Shown here piece after piece: positions 34,476 to 42,235 of a stretch of 52,961 bases of DNA. Both the position numbers and the translations under genes were made by a program. This DNA is from Planctomycetota bacterium (GTDB lineage: Bacteria; Planctomycetota; Planctomycetia; Pirellulales; UBA1268), in the NCBI GenBank assembly GCA_018970605.1, contig JAGWWA010000007.1, forward strand, positions 1-52,961, given 5' to 3'. Under the pieces are notes generated by a model. The model saw only the letters and a program-made list of their open reading frames with translations. It searched no databases and was not told the origin of the DNA. Within the stretch, counting starts at the first letter, position 1; each line of letters opens with the position of its first letter.

Positions 34476-35009
34476 TCAGAGCACGAGCTTTCGTACCGAC
34501 TGAAACTGCGGGTGTGACGCCGTGCGGCACCATTCGAAGAGGATCGCCTCCGAGGTGGTCGGCACGGCACCCGCTCCCTCCAGCCGCCGCAATGCCGCGT
34601 CGCGATCGACGACATGCCGCGACGACACCGCGTCAATCGCCAGAAACACGGCATAGCCCTCGGCGAGCAGGTCGAGGGTCGTCTGGGCGACGCAGACGTG
34701 CGTCTCGAAGCCGCAGACCACGATCTGACCGACCGCATTCGGGATCGCCCGTGAGAAACCCTCGGCGCCGCAGCAGCTGAATGCCATCTTTTCGAGCGGC
34801 GGCGGAAGCAGGTCGGCCAGCGAGGACACTGTGCCCCCAAGCCCCTTGCGATACTGCTCCGTCACCACGGCCGGCACGCCAAGCAGCCTCGCGCCCTCTG
34901 CCAACCGCCGGCATCGGGCCACCACCGCTTCGCCATCGGCAATGGCCGGCACGAGCCGCTCCTGCACGTCCACCACGCAGAGCATCGACGCTGACGATGA
35001 CAGCCGCAT
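34476..35009 (-). CDS. Isochorismatase-family cysteine hydrolase
   Basis: The 177-residue protein has the isochorismatase-like catalytic triad D14 (CVVDVQ), K74 (PLEKMAF) and C106 (GFETHVCVAQT), with the cis-peptide region just before the Cys. Its short length and closeness to the YcaC-like group suggest a hydrolase of small amides or ureides; the substrate is not predictable. The ATG at 35009 has a GGAGAG ribosome binding site. Upstream lies a 13-bp triple repeat and then ftsQ on the same strand, so it may be the last gene of the cell-wall transcript. Confidence 0.88.
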   Translation of the reverse strand: MRLSSSASMLCVVDVQERLVPAIADGEAVVARCRRLAEGARLLGVPAVVTEQYRKGLGGTVSSLADLLPPPLEKMAFSCCGAEGFSRAIPNAVGQIVVCGFETHVCVAQTTLDLLAEGYAVFLAIDAVSSRHVVDRDAALRRLEGAGAVPTTSEAILFEWCRTASHPQFQSVRKLVL

Positions 35010-35023
35010 CTCGATCTCTCCTC

Positions 35024-35062
35024 GCAGACCAGGGAAGCAGACCAGGGCAGCAGACCAGGGAA
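35024..35062. repeat. 13-bp tandem repeat, three copies
   Basis: Units starting at 35024, 35037 and 35050 read GCAGACCAGGGAA, GCAGACCAGGGCA and GCAGACCAGGGAA. They fill most of the gap between ftsQ and the isochorismatase gene, just upstream of the latter's ribosome binding site. Confidence 0.9.
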
Positions 35063-35071
35063 CGGATCCAC

Positions 35072-35956
35072 TCAACCCGACGGAATCGCCTGAACGTCGA
35101 CCGCAGGAGGAGGGGTCGTCGTCAGATCGGCCGACGCGCCCTCCGGCAGGGATCTCAGCCGGGCGAGCTTCGCGGCCGCCGTTGGCTCGCCGGCCGTCTC
35201 GCGCCCAGGGGCGCTGCCGAAGTTGATCGTCCGCCCCTTCTCGTCGAACAGTTCCCACGCCCGCAGCGTCTGCCCGCCACCGATCGGCCGGCAACCGGAC
35301 AGGCCGAGTGGCCGCCAGTCGGGCCCGACCACCGCGGCCACCGCGGCCCCCTCCTCCACCAGCGGGTCGCCCCACGGAAACCCGACCGCCCCCTGCGGCC
35401 CCGATGGCACGCCCGTGATCCGCGGGTATTCCGCAGCTGACTCGGCCGTAAAGTCGTCGCTCGGCAGCACCACGGCCTCCGCATCCACGGCCAGCAGGCC
35501 GCCAGGCACCGCCACCATCGCCACCGGTTCGCGGCACCGCACGACGACGTCGGCCGCGGCGGGGTGCCGCATGGTCACCGACACGACGTCCCTGACCCAC
35601 GGATGCATGGCGAACGCCCGAGCCAGCCGGCGAGCCAGTTCCGGGTCGTCGAGCGGCACGCCCGCGTCGAGACTCGCATCGCGAAGCGCCTCGGTCTTGA
35701 GGTCGGCCCGCACCCATGGGGCGACGCCCTCGACCGTGATCGACTCGGGGTGGAGCATGAGATCCGCGGCCCCGCGGACGCGATCACCGAGCCTGGACCA
35801 GGCGGCCCAGCCCAGACCGATCGCCGCAGCGGCGACGACGAGTGCGCCGACGCCGGCGCGATGCTCGTCCAGAAACGCGGCGAGCCGCCCCGGGGCAGCC
35901 TGCTCGACGGCGGGTTCGCGGCGGCGCGGTGACTGGTGTGGGACCCCGGGCGGCAC
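35072..35956 (-). CDS. ftsQ: FtsQ/DivIB-like cell division protein
   Basis: The 294-residue protein has a short cytoplasmic N-terminus, one transmembrane helix (about residues 36-53) and an extracytoplasmic part that begins with a POTRA-like segment (SITVEGV followed by DPELARRLARAFAMHPWVRDVVSV), then a beta-domain with the FtsQ-like REPVAMV and LLAVDAEAVVLP. The C-terminus is Pro/Thr-rich. FtsQ normally links FtsL/FtsB with septal wall synthesis. The start is GTG at 35956, 4 bases after the murB stop. The murB-ftsQ order matches the dcw cluster of other bacteria. Planctomycetes lack FtsZ, so its role may differ. Confidence 0.78.
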   Translation of the reverse strand: MPPGVPHQSPRRREPAVEQAAPGRLAAFLDEHRAGVGALVVAAAAIGLGWAAWSRLGDRVRGAADLMLHPESITVEGVAPWVRADLKTEALRDASLDAGVPLDDPELARRLARAFAMHPWVRDVVSVTMRHPAAADVVVRCREPVAMVAVPGGLLAVDAEAVVLPSDDFTAESAAEYPRITGVPSGPQGAVGFPWGDPLVEEGAAVAAVVGPDWRPLGLSGCRPIGGGQTLRAWELFDEKGRTINFGSAPGRETAGEPTAAAKLARLRSLPEGASADLTTTPPPAVDVQAIPSG

Positions 35957-35960
35957 GGCC

Positions 35961-36878
35961 TCACCAGACCTCGATCTGCGGTGTCAGTTCGACGCCGAGT
36001 TTCTCCCGCACCCGTGCGCGGACCGTCTCCACGAGCGTCCGCACGTCGTCGGCGGAGCAGTGCGGTCCGGCGACCACGTAGTTGGCGTGAGGGGCATAGA
36101 TGCTCGCATCACCGGCCCGCAGATCGCGGCCACCGGCCTGCGCCACGAGCGACTCGGCCGTGGTGCCCAGGGGATCCTTGAACATCATCGCCACGCTCCG
36201 CGTGCCGCTCGGCTGGGCCGACCTCCCCACGATCCATTGCTTCTGCATCCGCTTGGTCAGCGCGGCCGGATCCTCCTCGTCGAGTTCGAGGCGGCAGCCG
36301 ATGATGATGCAGTCGTCGAGGTTGCTCCACCGTGACTCGAATGCCAGTCGCGAGCGATCGCGAACCTCCGTGGTGCCGTCGGCCTGCATCACGGTGACGT
36401 CGGCGACCCGTTCGCCGATGTCACCGCCGTGGCCGCCCGCATTGCCCACCAGCGCGCCCCCCACCGTGCCCGGAACGTCCACGAGTGTCTCCAGTCCGCT
36501 CAGGCCAGCCTGCACGGCCGCAGACACCACGTGCACGAGCTTCGCGCCGGCGCCCACCTTCACCACGGGCCGCTGCACATCGATGCCGCAGAAAGCCGGG
36601 GCGGAGAGCCGCACGACCATGCCATCGAAGCCGCTCGTCGGGACGAGCACGTTGGAGCCCCCGCCGATCACCCGCAACGGGATCCGCTGCTCATGGCATC
36701 GGGCCACGACCCGCGCCAGCGCCTCGACATCGACCGGTTCACAAAACCACGACGCCGCGCCGCCAAGCCCCAGCCAGGTGTGGTGGGACAACGGCTCCTG
36801 GGCGGACACGGCAACCCCGAGGTCGTCGAATGGAGATGCGGCGGTGGTGCCGGTGGCGGATCGGGCAGGCTGCTTCAT
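35961..36878 (-). CDS. murB: MurB-like UDP-N-acetylenolpyruvoylglucosamine reductase with altered active site
   Basis: The 305-residue protein has the MurB FAD fold: IGGGSNVLV (71-79) and PGTVGGALVGNAGGHGGD (136-152) are intact, and the Arg near 183 is present. By eye two catalytic positions differ. The Ser/Cys of the G-S/C-x-F-K motif is M231 (VAMMFKDP), and the C-terminal catalytic Glu is Q301 (LTPQIEVW). MurB reduces the enolpyruvyl group to make UDP-MurNAc. With both residues changed, activity is doubtful unless other residues substitute. ATG 36878 was used. It lies between the Mur ligase-like gene (117-base gap) and ftsQ (4-base gap). Confidence 0.85.
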   Translation of the reverse strand: MKQPARSATGTTAASPFDDLGVAVSAQEPLSHHTWLGLGGAASWFCEPVDVEALARVVARCHEQRIPLRVIGGGSNVLVPTSGFDGMVVRLSAPAFCGIDVQRPVVKVGAGAKLVHVVSAAVQAGLSGLETLVDVPGTVGGALVGNAGGHGGDIGERVADVTVMQADGTTEVRDRSRLAFESRWSNLDDCIIIGCRLELDEEDPAALTKRMQKQWIVGRSAQPSGTRSVAMMFKDPLGTTAESLVAQAGGRDLRAGDASIYAPHANYVVAGPHCSADDVRTLVETVRARVREKLGVELTPQIEVW

Positions 36879-36995
36879 CGCTGGATTCCCTCGCGGCGTC
36901 GAGGCGCACGCCTCAGCCGGTCCGATTGTGCCTCAGGCTGCCTCGGCCCGTCCATGGCGAACCGGGACCGCCCGACTGCACTGCCGACGGCCAAC

Positions 36996-38489
36996 TCAGG
37001 CCGCCCGGCGGCCGGCAAACGGGGCCTCGGCCGGGTGGGCGAGTTGCAGCCAGCCGTCGACGAGCATGGCGAGGGTCGTCTGGCCGCCGCAGGGGCCTCG
37101 TGGCCCATGCCCCTGCGGCGGTGGGCAGCCAAGCACGACGACGCAGTCGCCGCCGCCCATCGACGCCAGCAGTCGATCGACTCTGGCATAGGCCGCGACG
37201 TCCTCGTTGGTCGGCTCGTCGGAGGCCACGGTCGCCGGCACGATCACGCAGGCGTCGCTCCAGCGGCCCAGGCGGCCGGCGAACGCCCTGCCGCCAAGAC
37301 GGTGCGCGAGCGCCGCGTCGGCGATCACCGTCAGCCGACCGGGCGTCAGCCGCCGGAGGCTCGCGATCGATGACGACACGGCGTGCATGCTCGACGGCGC
37401 GTCGATGAACACCGCGAAGTCCTGCCCTCGATCGAGCCGCTCGAGCCGGCCGGGCACCGAGCCGGCGGCCTCGATGCCCCGCGCCGCATGTTCGAGCGTC
37501 ACGCCATACCGGGAGCCGACGGCGGCGGCGAGCACGGTGTCGCGGACGAACGGCACCGTCGGCGTGTCCACCGCCACCGGCACCGTCTGCCCGCCCGACT
37601 CCAGGAGAAAGGTGCGGCCGAACAGGCTGCCATCGAGCGGGCGCGCATGCACGTCGCAGTCGCCCCGGAGTCCGGCGGCGAGCAGGGTCGTGCCCGCCGG
37701 CGCCGAGGCCAGCAGACGGTGCCGAGCCGGCGCTGGCAGACCCGTCACCAGGCAGCCGTCATCGGCGAGCGTCTCCATGATCCGCGTCAGCACGTCGCGG
37801 TACGCACGGCGGGTCGAATGGCGGTCGAGGTGCGCGACGGCCCGACTCGTGAACACGACAGTGTCGGTGGTCATCCCCGCCGTCGCCTGCGCCGCCAGCA
37901 TGCGGCTCGACACCTCGACGATTGCGTGAGAGCAGCCGGCGGCAGCCAATCCCGCCAGGGCGTGAGCCAGCGTGGCCGGCGACGCGATGTCGGCCGCGAC
38001 GGGCTCGGCGTCATCGGGACCGAGACAGCCCAGATCCGACAGCACGCCGACGCGATGGCCCGCCTCGGCGAGCACGGCTGCCGTCAGCCAGACGGTGGTC
38101 GTCTTGCCGCTGGTGCCGGCTACGGCGATCACCCGCATCTCCCGGGAAGGATCGCCCGCCAACGCGTGGCAGATCCGGGCGTGGGCCCAATCGGCGTCGC
38201 TCACCAGGCACAGCGGCAGCCCGTCCGTCGAGACGATTCGCTCGGCAACCACCGCCACGGCACCCCGGGCGATCGCCAGCGGCACCTCCTCGTGGCCGTC
38301 GCCGCGATCGGTCATCCGGGCCACGAAGACGTCGCCGGGACGGCAGCGGCCCGCCTCATCCTGGCAGGACCCGACCACGATGTCATCGCAGCCGATGAAC
38401 CGCGCCGCAGGCATCGCCGCCGACAGCCTCACCTCGCAACGGCCGCCCCGTGCAGACGCCCTCCCCTTCCCGGTCGCCGAATCACGCAT
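36996..38489 (-). CDS. MurE-like Mur ligase, probably catalytically degenerate
   Basis: The 497-residue protein starts at ATG 38489 with a strong AGGAGG box. The N-terminal domain (RCRPGDVFVARMTDRGDGH) and central ATPase domain (P-loop GTSGKTT, 125-131) are MurE-like. Several family residues are lost: the carbamylated Lys in the AAK segment is L234 (AYRDVLTRIM), the His of VSSHAL is Arg (VEVSSRML), the DYAHTP motif reads DAPSSM, and the DNPR amino-acid recognition box reads DEPT. It may bind nucleotide but is unlikely to be a normal peptide ligase. It heads the murB-ftsQ transcript. Confidence 0.75.
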   Translation of the reverse strand: MRDSATGKGRASARGGRCEVRLSAAMPAARFIGCDDIVVGSCQDEAGRCRPGDVFVARMTDRGDGHEEVPLAIARGAVAVVAERIVSTDGLPLCLVSDADWAHARICHALAGDPSREMRVIAVAGTSGKTTTVWLTAAVLAEAGHRVGVLSDLGCLGPDDAEPVAADIASPATLAHALAGLAAAGCSHAIVEVSSRMLAAQATAGMTTDTVVFTSRAVAHLDRHSTRRAYRDVLTRIMETLADDGCLVTGLPAPARHRLLASAPAGTTLLAAGLRGDCDVHARPLDGSLFGRTFLLESGGQTVPVAVDTPTVPFVRDTVLAAAVGSRYGVTLEHAARGIEAAGSVPGRLERLDRGQDFAVFIDAPSSMHAVSSSIASLRRLTPGRLTVIADAALAHRLGGRAFAGRLGRWSDACVIVPATVASDEPTNEDVAAYARVDRLLASMGGGDCVVVLGCPPPQGHGPRGPCGGQTTLAMLVDGWLQLAHPAEAPFAGRRAA

Positions 38490-38741
38490 GACGGCCTCCT
38501 GCCGAACGTGTTTCGAAGGCGGCGTGTGGCGCCCCTTCGCAAGTTGACCCGCCCATCCTTGAGCAGAGCCGACGGCGGATTGTCGATAGCGTCGAAGGTG
38601 GGTCAAGGCGGGTTTCGACCACAGCCGCGGGCACCAGCGCAGCCTGCGCCGGGACTACCGCAGATAGCCCGCCTTGCCACGGCGCGGCATGCTGGGGTAG
38701 CGTCGCAGGAGGTTTTGATCGGATCCTCATGGAGGTCGCAC
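38490..38741. other. Divergent spacer with an interrupted inverted repeat
   Basis: The 252-base region between the Mur ligase and the pseudo-receiver gene carries TTGACCCGCC (38544-38553) and its near-complement GGTGGGTCAA (38597-38606), one mismatch, 43 bases apart. TTGACC could also be a -35 element for the plus strand, but no matching -10 is clear. No ORF is supported. Confidence 0.4.
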
Positions 38742-39596
38742 GTGGGCGACGCCGTATCGGCCCAGGTTCCTCCCGTGCTGTGGCTCGGCCCGGCGGACTC
38801 CTCGAGCGAACTCGCGCTTGCGAGGGCATGGATCGCCGATCGCGCCGAGGTGATCGACGCCGCCTCGCCGGCCATGGCGGTGGCCAATCCACCGCTTGCG
38901 ATCCGCGACCGGTCTCCGGCCGCAATCCTGCTGGGCTCCTCGGCCGCGATCTCGTGGAGCGTGCGCGACTGCGTGATGGTGTCGCGACGCTGGCCGCTGG
39001 CGCCCCTTGTGTCGGTGGCCGCGACGCTCGTCGAGGGCCGCCGGCGAAGCGGCCCGGCGCTCCCCGGCGTCGAGGAAGTGGCCTGGAACGAGCTGCCCGG
39101 TCGGCTCGCATGGTGGCTCTGCGATCGGGCGATCGGTGCGCCGGGCACGCTGGGCATGCCGGCGACGGCGCGGCGGGAGGAGCGGCTGCTGGAGGTTTCG
39201 AGGCGCGTCGCGGAAATGCGTCCACGGCAGCCGGCTCGGGTCGAGGTGGCCGCCACGCGGGCGATCGACGCCGAGGCGGTCGCCGATCTGGTGGCTGCCG
39301 CCGGCCACGCGGTCGTCGGCCGGCGTGTTGGGAAGCCGCCGATCGATCACACCGCGGATGCGGTCGTCTGGGATGCCGGCGACCTCGAAGCCCCCCAGAT
39401 CACCTGGACGGGCCTGCTCGCCGCAAACCGCCCCGACGCCGCGATCATCTTGCTCGACTCATTTCCCCGCGCGGACACGGCCGCGGCCGCGGCCAGGAGC
39501 GGCGCGTCGGCGGTGCTCTCACGGCCTGCGTCGCTCGAGTCGCTGGCGGGCATCCTGCTCGGCGTGAGTCCGCGTCCCGCCGGCAGCCGTGGTTGA
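38742..39596 (+). CDS. Protein with two degenerate receiver-like domains
   Basis: The 284-residue protein starts at GTG 38742 with GGAGG six bases upstream. Both halves look like response-regulator folds without phosphorylation residues. The first half (VLWLGPADSSSELALARAWI to about residue 130) lacks the acidic pair and acceptor Asp. The second half (about 165-280) ends with IILLDSFPRADTAAAAARSGASAVLSRP, the pattern of a receiver C-terminus with Lys replaced by Arg. No output domain is visible. Such pseudo-receivers act as protein-interaction modules. The gene is divergent from the Mur ligase and is followed by a DUF1570 lipoprotein gene after 31 bases. Confidence 0.5.
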   Translation: MGDAVSAQVPPVLWLGPADSSSELALARAWIADRAEVIDAASPAMAVANPPLAIRDRSPAAILLGSSAAISWSVRDCVMVSRRWPLAPLVSVAATLVEGRRRSGPALPGVEEVAWNELPGRLAWWLCDRAIGAPGTLGMPATARREERLLEVSRRVAEMRPRQPARVEVAATRAIDAEAVADLVAAAGHAVVGRRVGKPPIDHTADAVVWDAGDLEAPQITWTGLLAANRPDAAIILLDSFPRADTAAAAARSGASAVLSRPASLESLAGILLGVSPRPAGSRG

Positions 39597-39627
39597 CGCA
39601 TCCTCCGTGCTACCGTACACGTCGCAT

Positions 39628-40503
39628 ATGGAGAAACGCCCGATCCCCGCGGCGGTCTGGGCATGCGGTGCCCTGATGACCGCCGGCGGATGTGCCCATC
39701 TTGCGACCACGCCCCTGGCGGCCTCGGCACCGGCCGTCGCGGCATCGATGGTCGCGGCGGCTGACGGGCTTCCCGATCGAAGCGAAGTCACGGCCGGCCA
39801 GCTGGTCATCCACGCCGACTTCCCGATTGCCGGACAGCACCGCCTCGTCCGCGAACTCGACGGTCTGCGGACCGACGTGAGCCAGGAACTCGGTCTCCCG
39901 GTGTCGGACGAGCCGGTGCACCTCTACCTCTTCGAAAGCACCGAGCGGTACGACGCGTTCGTGGCCCGCCGCTTTCCGTCATTCCCCGCCCGTCGCGCGT
40001 TCTTCGTCGAGACCGATACCACGCTCTCCGTGTTCGCGGCCTGGCAGGATCGGATCGCCGAGGACCTCCGTCACGAGACGACGCACGGCTATGTGCACGC
40101 CGTCGTCCCCGCGGTGCCGCTCTGGCTCGACGAGGGGATCGCCGAGTTCTTCGAGACGCCGCGGAGCGACAACGGCCTTCATCGGGGTCACGTGGCGCAT
40201 CTGGCGGGCCGCCTGCTGGAGGGGACCTGGCGTCCCGACCTGGACCGGCTCGAATCGCTGACGGCGGCGGGCGAGATGTCGCAGGACCACTACGCCGAGG
40301 CCTGGTGCTGGGTGCACTGGCTGCTCCGGACCACGCCTGAGCGGCGCACGCTTCTCCAAGACTACCTCGCCGATGTTCGCCGCGACCCGCAATGCCGGCC
40401 GCTCTCAGCGCGCATCCGCCACGAGTTGTCGCAGTCGGGCGTGGCTGCCGACGACGTGAAGCGCCATCTGGCAGCGCTCGGTGGCGTAGCGCTCGAGCGT
40501 TAG
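39628..40503 (+). CDS. DUF1570-type putative metalloprotease lipoprotein
   Basis: The 291-residue protein starts at ATG 39628 with a lipoprotein signal ending in LMTAGGC (Cys22), so it is probably membrane-anchored by lipid. The mature part carries a gluzincin zinc motif H149-E-T-T-H153 (RHETTHGY) and a downstream WLDEGIAEFFE segment supplying the third ligand, as in DUF1570/peptidase-MA-like proteins. It is probably a zinc peptidase in the envelope; substrates are unknown. It follows the pseudo-receiver gene closely. An in-frame GTG at 39589 would overlap that gene and is less likely. Confidence 0.75.
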   Translation: MEKRPIPAAVWACGALMTAGGCAHLATTPLAASAPAVAASMVAAADGLPDRSEVTAGQLVIHADFPIAGQHRLVRELDGLRTDVSQELGLPVSDEPVHLYLFESTERYDAFVARRFPSFPARRAFFVETDTTLSVFAAWQDRIAEDLRHETTHGYVHAVVPAVPLWLDEGIAEFFETPRSDNGLHRGHVAHLAGRLLEGTWRPDLDRLESLTAAGEMSQDHYAEAWCWVHWLLRTTPERRTLLQDYLADVRRDPQCRPLSARIRHELSQSGVAADDVKRHLAALGGVALER

Positions 40504-40505
40504 GA

Positions 40506-40566
40506 GCCCCCATCGCTTCCGCGATTCGGCTTCCTGATGCCGCAGGAAGCGTAACGCCGTAAGGCG
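40506..40566. repeat. 61-bp three-hairpin element, copy A
   Basis: Three consecutive hairpins: CCC..ATCGC/GCGAT with a loop reading GGAA on the minus strand, CTTCCTG/CAGGAAG, and ACGCC/GGCG with loop GTAA on the plus strand. It is identical to copy B (40795-40855) except for one base near 40528. It begins three bases after the DUF1570 stop. Confidence 0.85.
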
Positions 40567-40613
40567 CGTCACACGTGATCCTGAGGCGTTCCTGCGGCGG
40601 CGTCACTCCGCCA

Positions 40614-40711
40614 GGAAGCCCCGAGCGGGAGCGAGGGGATCAAGCGTGGCGGCTGCGAACGATGCGTGCCGATCCGCGGAGCCGTTCCCGTCGCTTGCGC
40701 TCCGGGCTTTG
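40614..40711. repeat. Two variant GNRA-loop hairpins with tandem G-A mismatches
   Basis: At 40619-40638 the plus strand reads CCCC-GA-GC-GGGA-GC-GA-GGGG. At 40687-40706 the minus strand reads CCCG-GA-GC-GCAA-GC-GA-CGGG. Both have a GNRA loop and paired G-A positions within the stem, preceded by AAG. The surrounding bases show nothing coding. Confidence 0.6.
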
Positions 40712-40794
40712 AGGGTTCCGTGGAAAACGCACGAGTATCAAGTGTGACGCGTATAAGGCGTACGGCCGCCCTCTGACGCGCTCGATCCACACTC

Positions 40795-40860
40795 GCCCCC
40801 ATCGCTTCCGCGATTGGGCTTCCTGATGCCGCAGGAAGCGTAACGCCGTAAGGCGTACGG
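40795..40860. repeat. 61-bp three-hairpin element, copy B
   Basis: It is identical to copy A apart from one base and lies 289 bases downstream in the same orientation, 36 bases before the stop of the convergent GNAT gene. A degenerate partial unit (ACGCGTATAAGGCGT) is at 40747-40761. Together these repeats account for most of the gene-free 392-base stretch 40504-40895. Confidence 0.85.
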
Positions 40861-40895
40861 CTCTTCTCCGCCGAATTCACGGCCGCCCGCGTCGC

Positions 40896-41861
40896 TCACG
40901 CACTCGGGCCGTCGGGCCCGCGCCGAAACACCGTGCCGTGCCCCACCGCCTCGAAGCCAAGCTTGAAAAACAGCTTGATGGCCGCCTCGTGGGCCTCCGA
41001 AACGTGCGTCTCCGCCAGCGCCACGCCTTCCTGGGCGAGATCGTGCAGCGCCTCGGCGAGCAGGTAGTTGGCGTAGCCCTGCCGCCGTCGGCCGTCATCC
41101 ACGTCCACCCGCATCAGGCCGGTCGCATGCACGCCCCAGGCAGTCGCCAGCGGCTGCATGTCCCAGAACGTGCCGCTGCCGAGCAGTTTCTGGGCCTCGT
41201 CGCGGAGTTCGTAGCGACGCACCGCGATGCCGGTCGTGGTGGCCGCCTCCCACCAGTTCCGACGGGCCGGTTCGTCGATCACCCGAAGCGTCGAGGCCCG
41301 TCGCAGCGCCATCTGCTGCCGGCTCACCGGCGGCCGAAACCCGGCCAGCGGCCGCCGCATGACGGCGATCCGCTCGGCCTCCAGGTAGCCGGCCCGGCGA
41401 AACACCGACTGCATGCCCGGAGACGAGTCGAGCACGCCCGGCAGGTCGGATCCGCCGTAGAGCCCGAGGTAAAAGCCGCCGATCTGCGGCGTGCCCCCGC
41501 CCATGATGGTCTGCGCCCCGCGCCGGCGCAGGTAGTCCTCGGTGCGGGCCAGCAGTCCGTCGGCGATCGACTCGTGGTGCTCGTGCGGCGCAGTCACCAC
41601 CAGCATGGTGGTGCCGATCGCGAAGTCGATCGCGGTGCGGTCGGCGTTCGGTCCGAACGCCGCGTGCGCGAAGCCCACCACGCGATCCCCGTCCACCGCG
41701 ACCAGCAGGCCCTCGCGGTCGAAGTAGGGCTTTGAAAACACGCACGCCTCGAGCCACGCCGACGTCATCGGCTGGAAGCCGCAGGGCCCGAGCTCCGCCG
41801 TTCGCCAGACATCGGCCAGCCGCGGCGGATCGTCGTTGCGGAAGCACCGATACTCGATCAT
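40896..41861 (-). CDS. GNAT-family N-acetyltransferase, probably tandem
   Basis: The 321-residue protein contains two GNAT-like halves. The N-terminal one (about 1-150) has LLVAVDGDRVVGFAHAAFG. The C-terminal one (about 200-321) has GLMRVDVDDGRRRQGYANYLL, containing the acetyl-CoA binding R-x-x-G-Y-A loop, then HVSEAHEAAIKLFFKLGFE. Substrate is unknown. The ATG at 41861 overlaps the Rieske gene stop as ATGA, indicating coupled translation. Confidence 0.78.
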   Translation of the reverse strand: MIEYRCFRNDDPPRLADVWRTAELGPCGFQPMTSAWLEACVFSKPYFDREGLLVAVDGDRVVGFAHAAFGPNADRTAIDFAIGTTMLVVTAPHEHHESIADGLLARTEDYLRRRGAQTIMGGGTPQIGGFYLGLYGGSDLPGVLDSSPGMQSVFRRAGYLEAERIAVMRRPLAGFRPPVSRQQMALRRASTLRVIDEPARRNWWEAATTTGIAVRRYELRDEAQKLLGSGTFWDMQPLATAWGVHATGLMRVDVDDGRRRQGYANYLLAEALHDLAQEGVALAETHVSEAHEAAIKLFFKLGFEAVGHGTVFRRGPDGPSA

Positions 41862-42196
41862 CGGTTCGGCTCCACAGCAGCCGCACCACCGGCCAGACGG
41901 ACCTCGATCCAGCCGTCGTGCACCCTGACCTCGTGCACGGCCTGCCGAACGGTCGCGGACACCCGATGCCGCCCCGTGGTCACGTCGAACTGCCAGCCAT
42001 GCCACGGGCAGGTGAGAACAACGCCGCAGAGCTGCCCCGTGCCGAGCGGCCCGCCCTGGTGCGGGCAGAGCCCGTCGATCGCATGGAGCACGCCGTCAAC
42101 GTTGGCGATCGCCACCATCCGTCCGTCGGCAACCCTCTCGAGGCTGGTGCCGGGAGGACACTCCGACGCCTCGGCGATCGGAATCCAGTCGGGCAT
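41858..42196 (-). CDS. Rieske-type 2Fe-2S ferredoxin
   Basis: The 112-residue protein is a stand-alone Rieske domain with both cluster motifs: C44-P-H46 (LCPHQGG) and C63-P-W-H66 (CPWHGWQF). It resembles NirD and the ferredoxin components of dioxygenases, carrying electrons in the cytosol. No oxygenase or reductase gene is adjacent; its only coupled neighbour is the GNAT gene. The ATG at 42196 begins the usual fold. Confidence 0.9.
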   Translation of the reverse strand: MPDWIPIAEASECPPGTSLERVADGRMVAIANVDGVLHAIDGLCPHQGGPLGTGQLCGVVLTCPWHGWQFDVTTGRHRVSATVRQAVHEVRVHDGWIEVRLAGGAAAVEPNR

Positions 42197-42235
42197 GGCG
42201 GGGTGTCACTTGGGCGGGGATTGCCGCCGGCTCTG

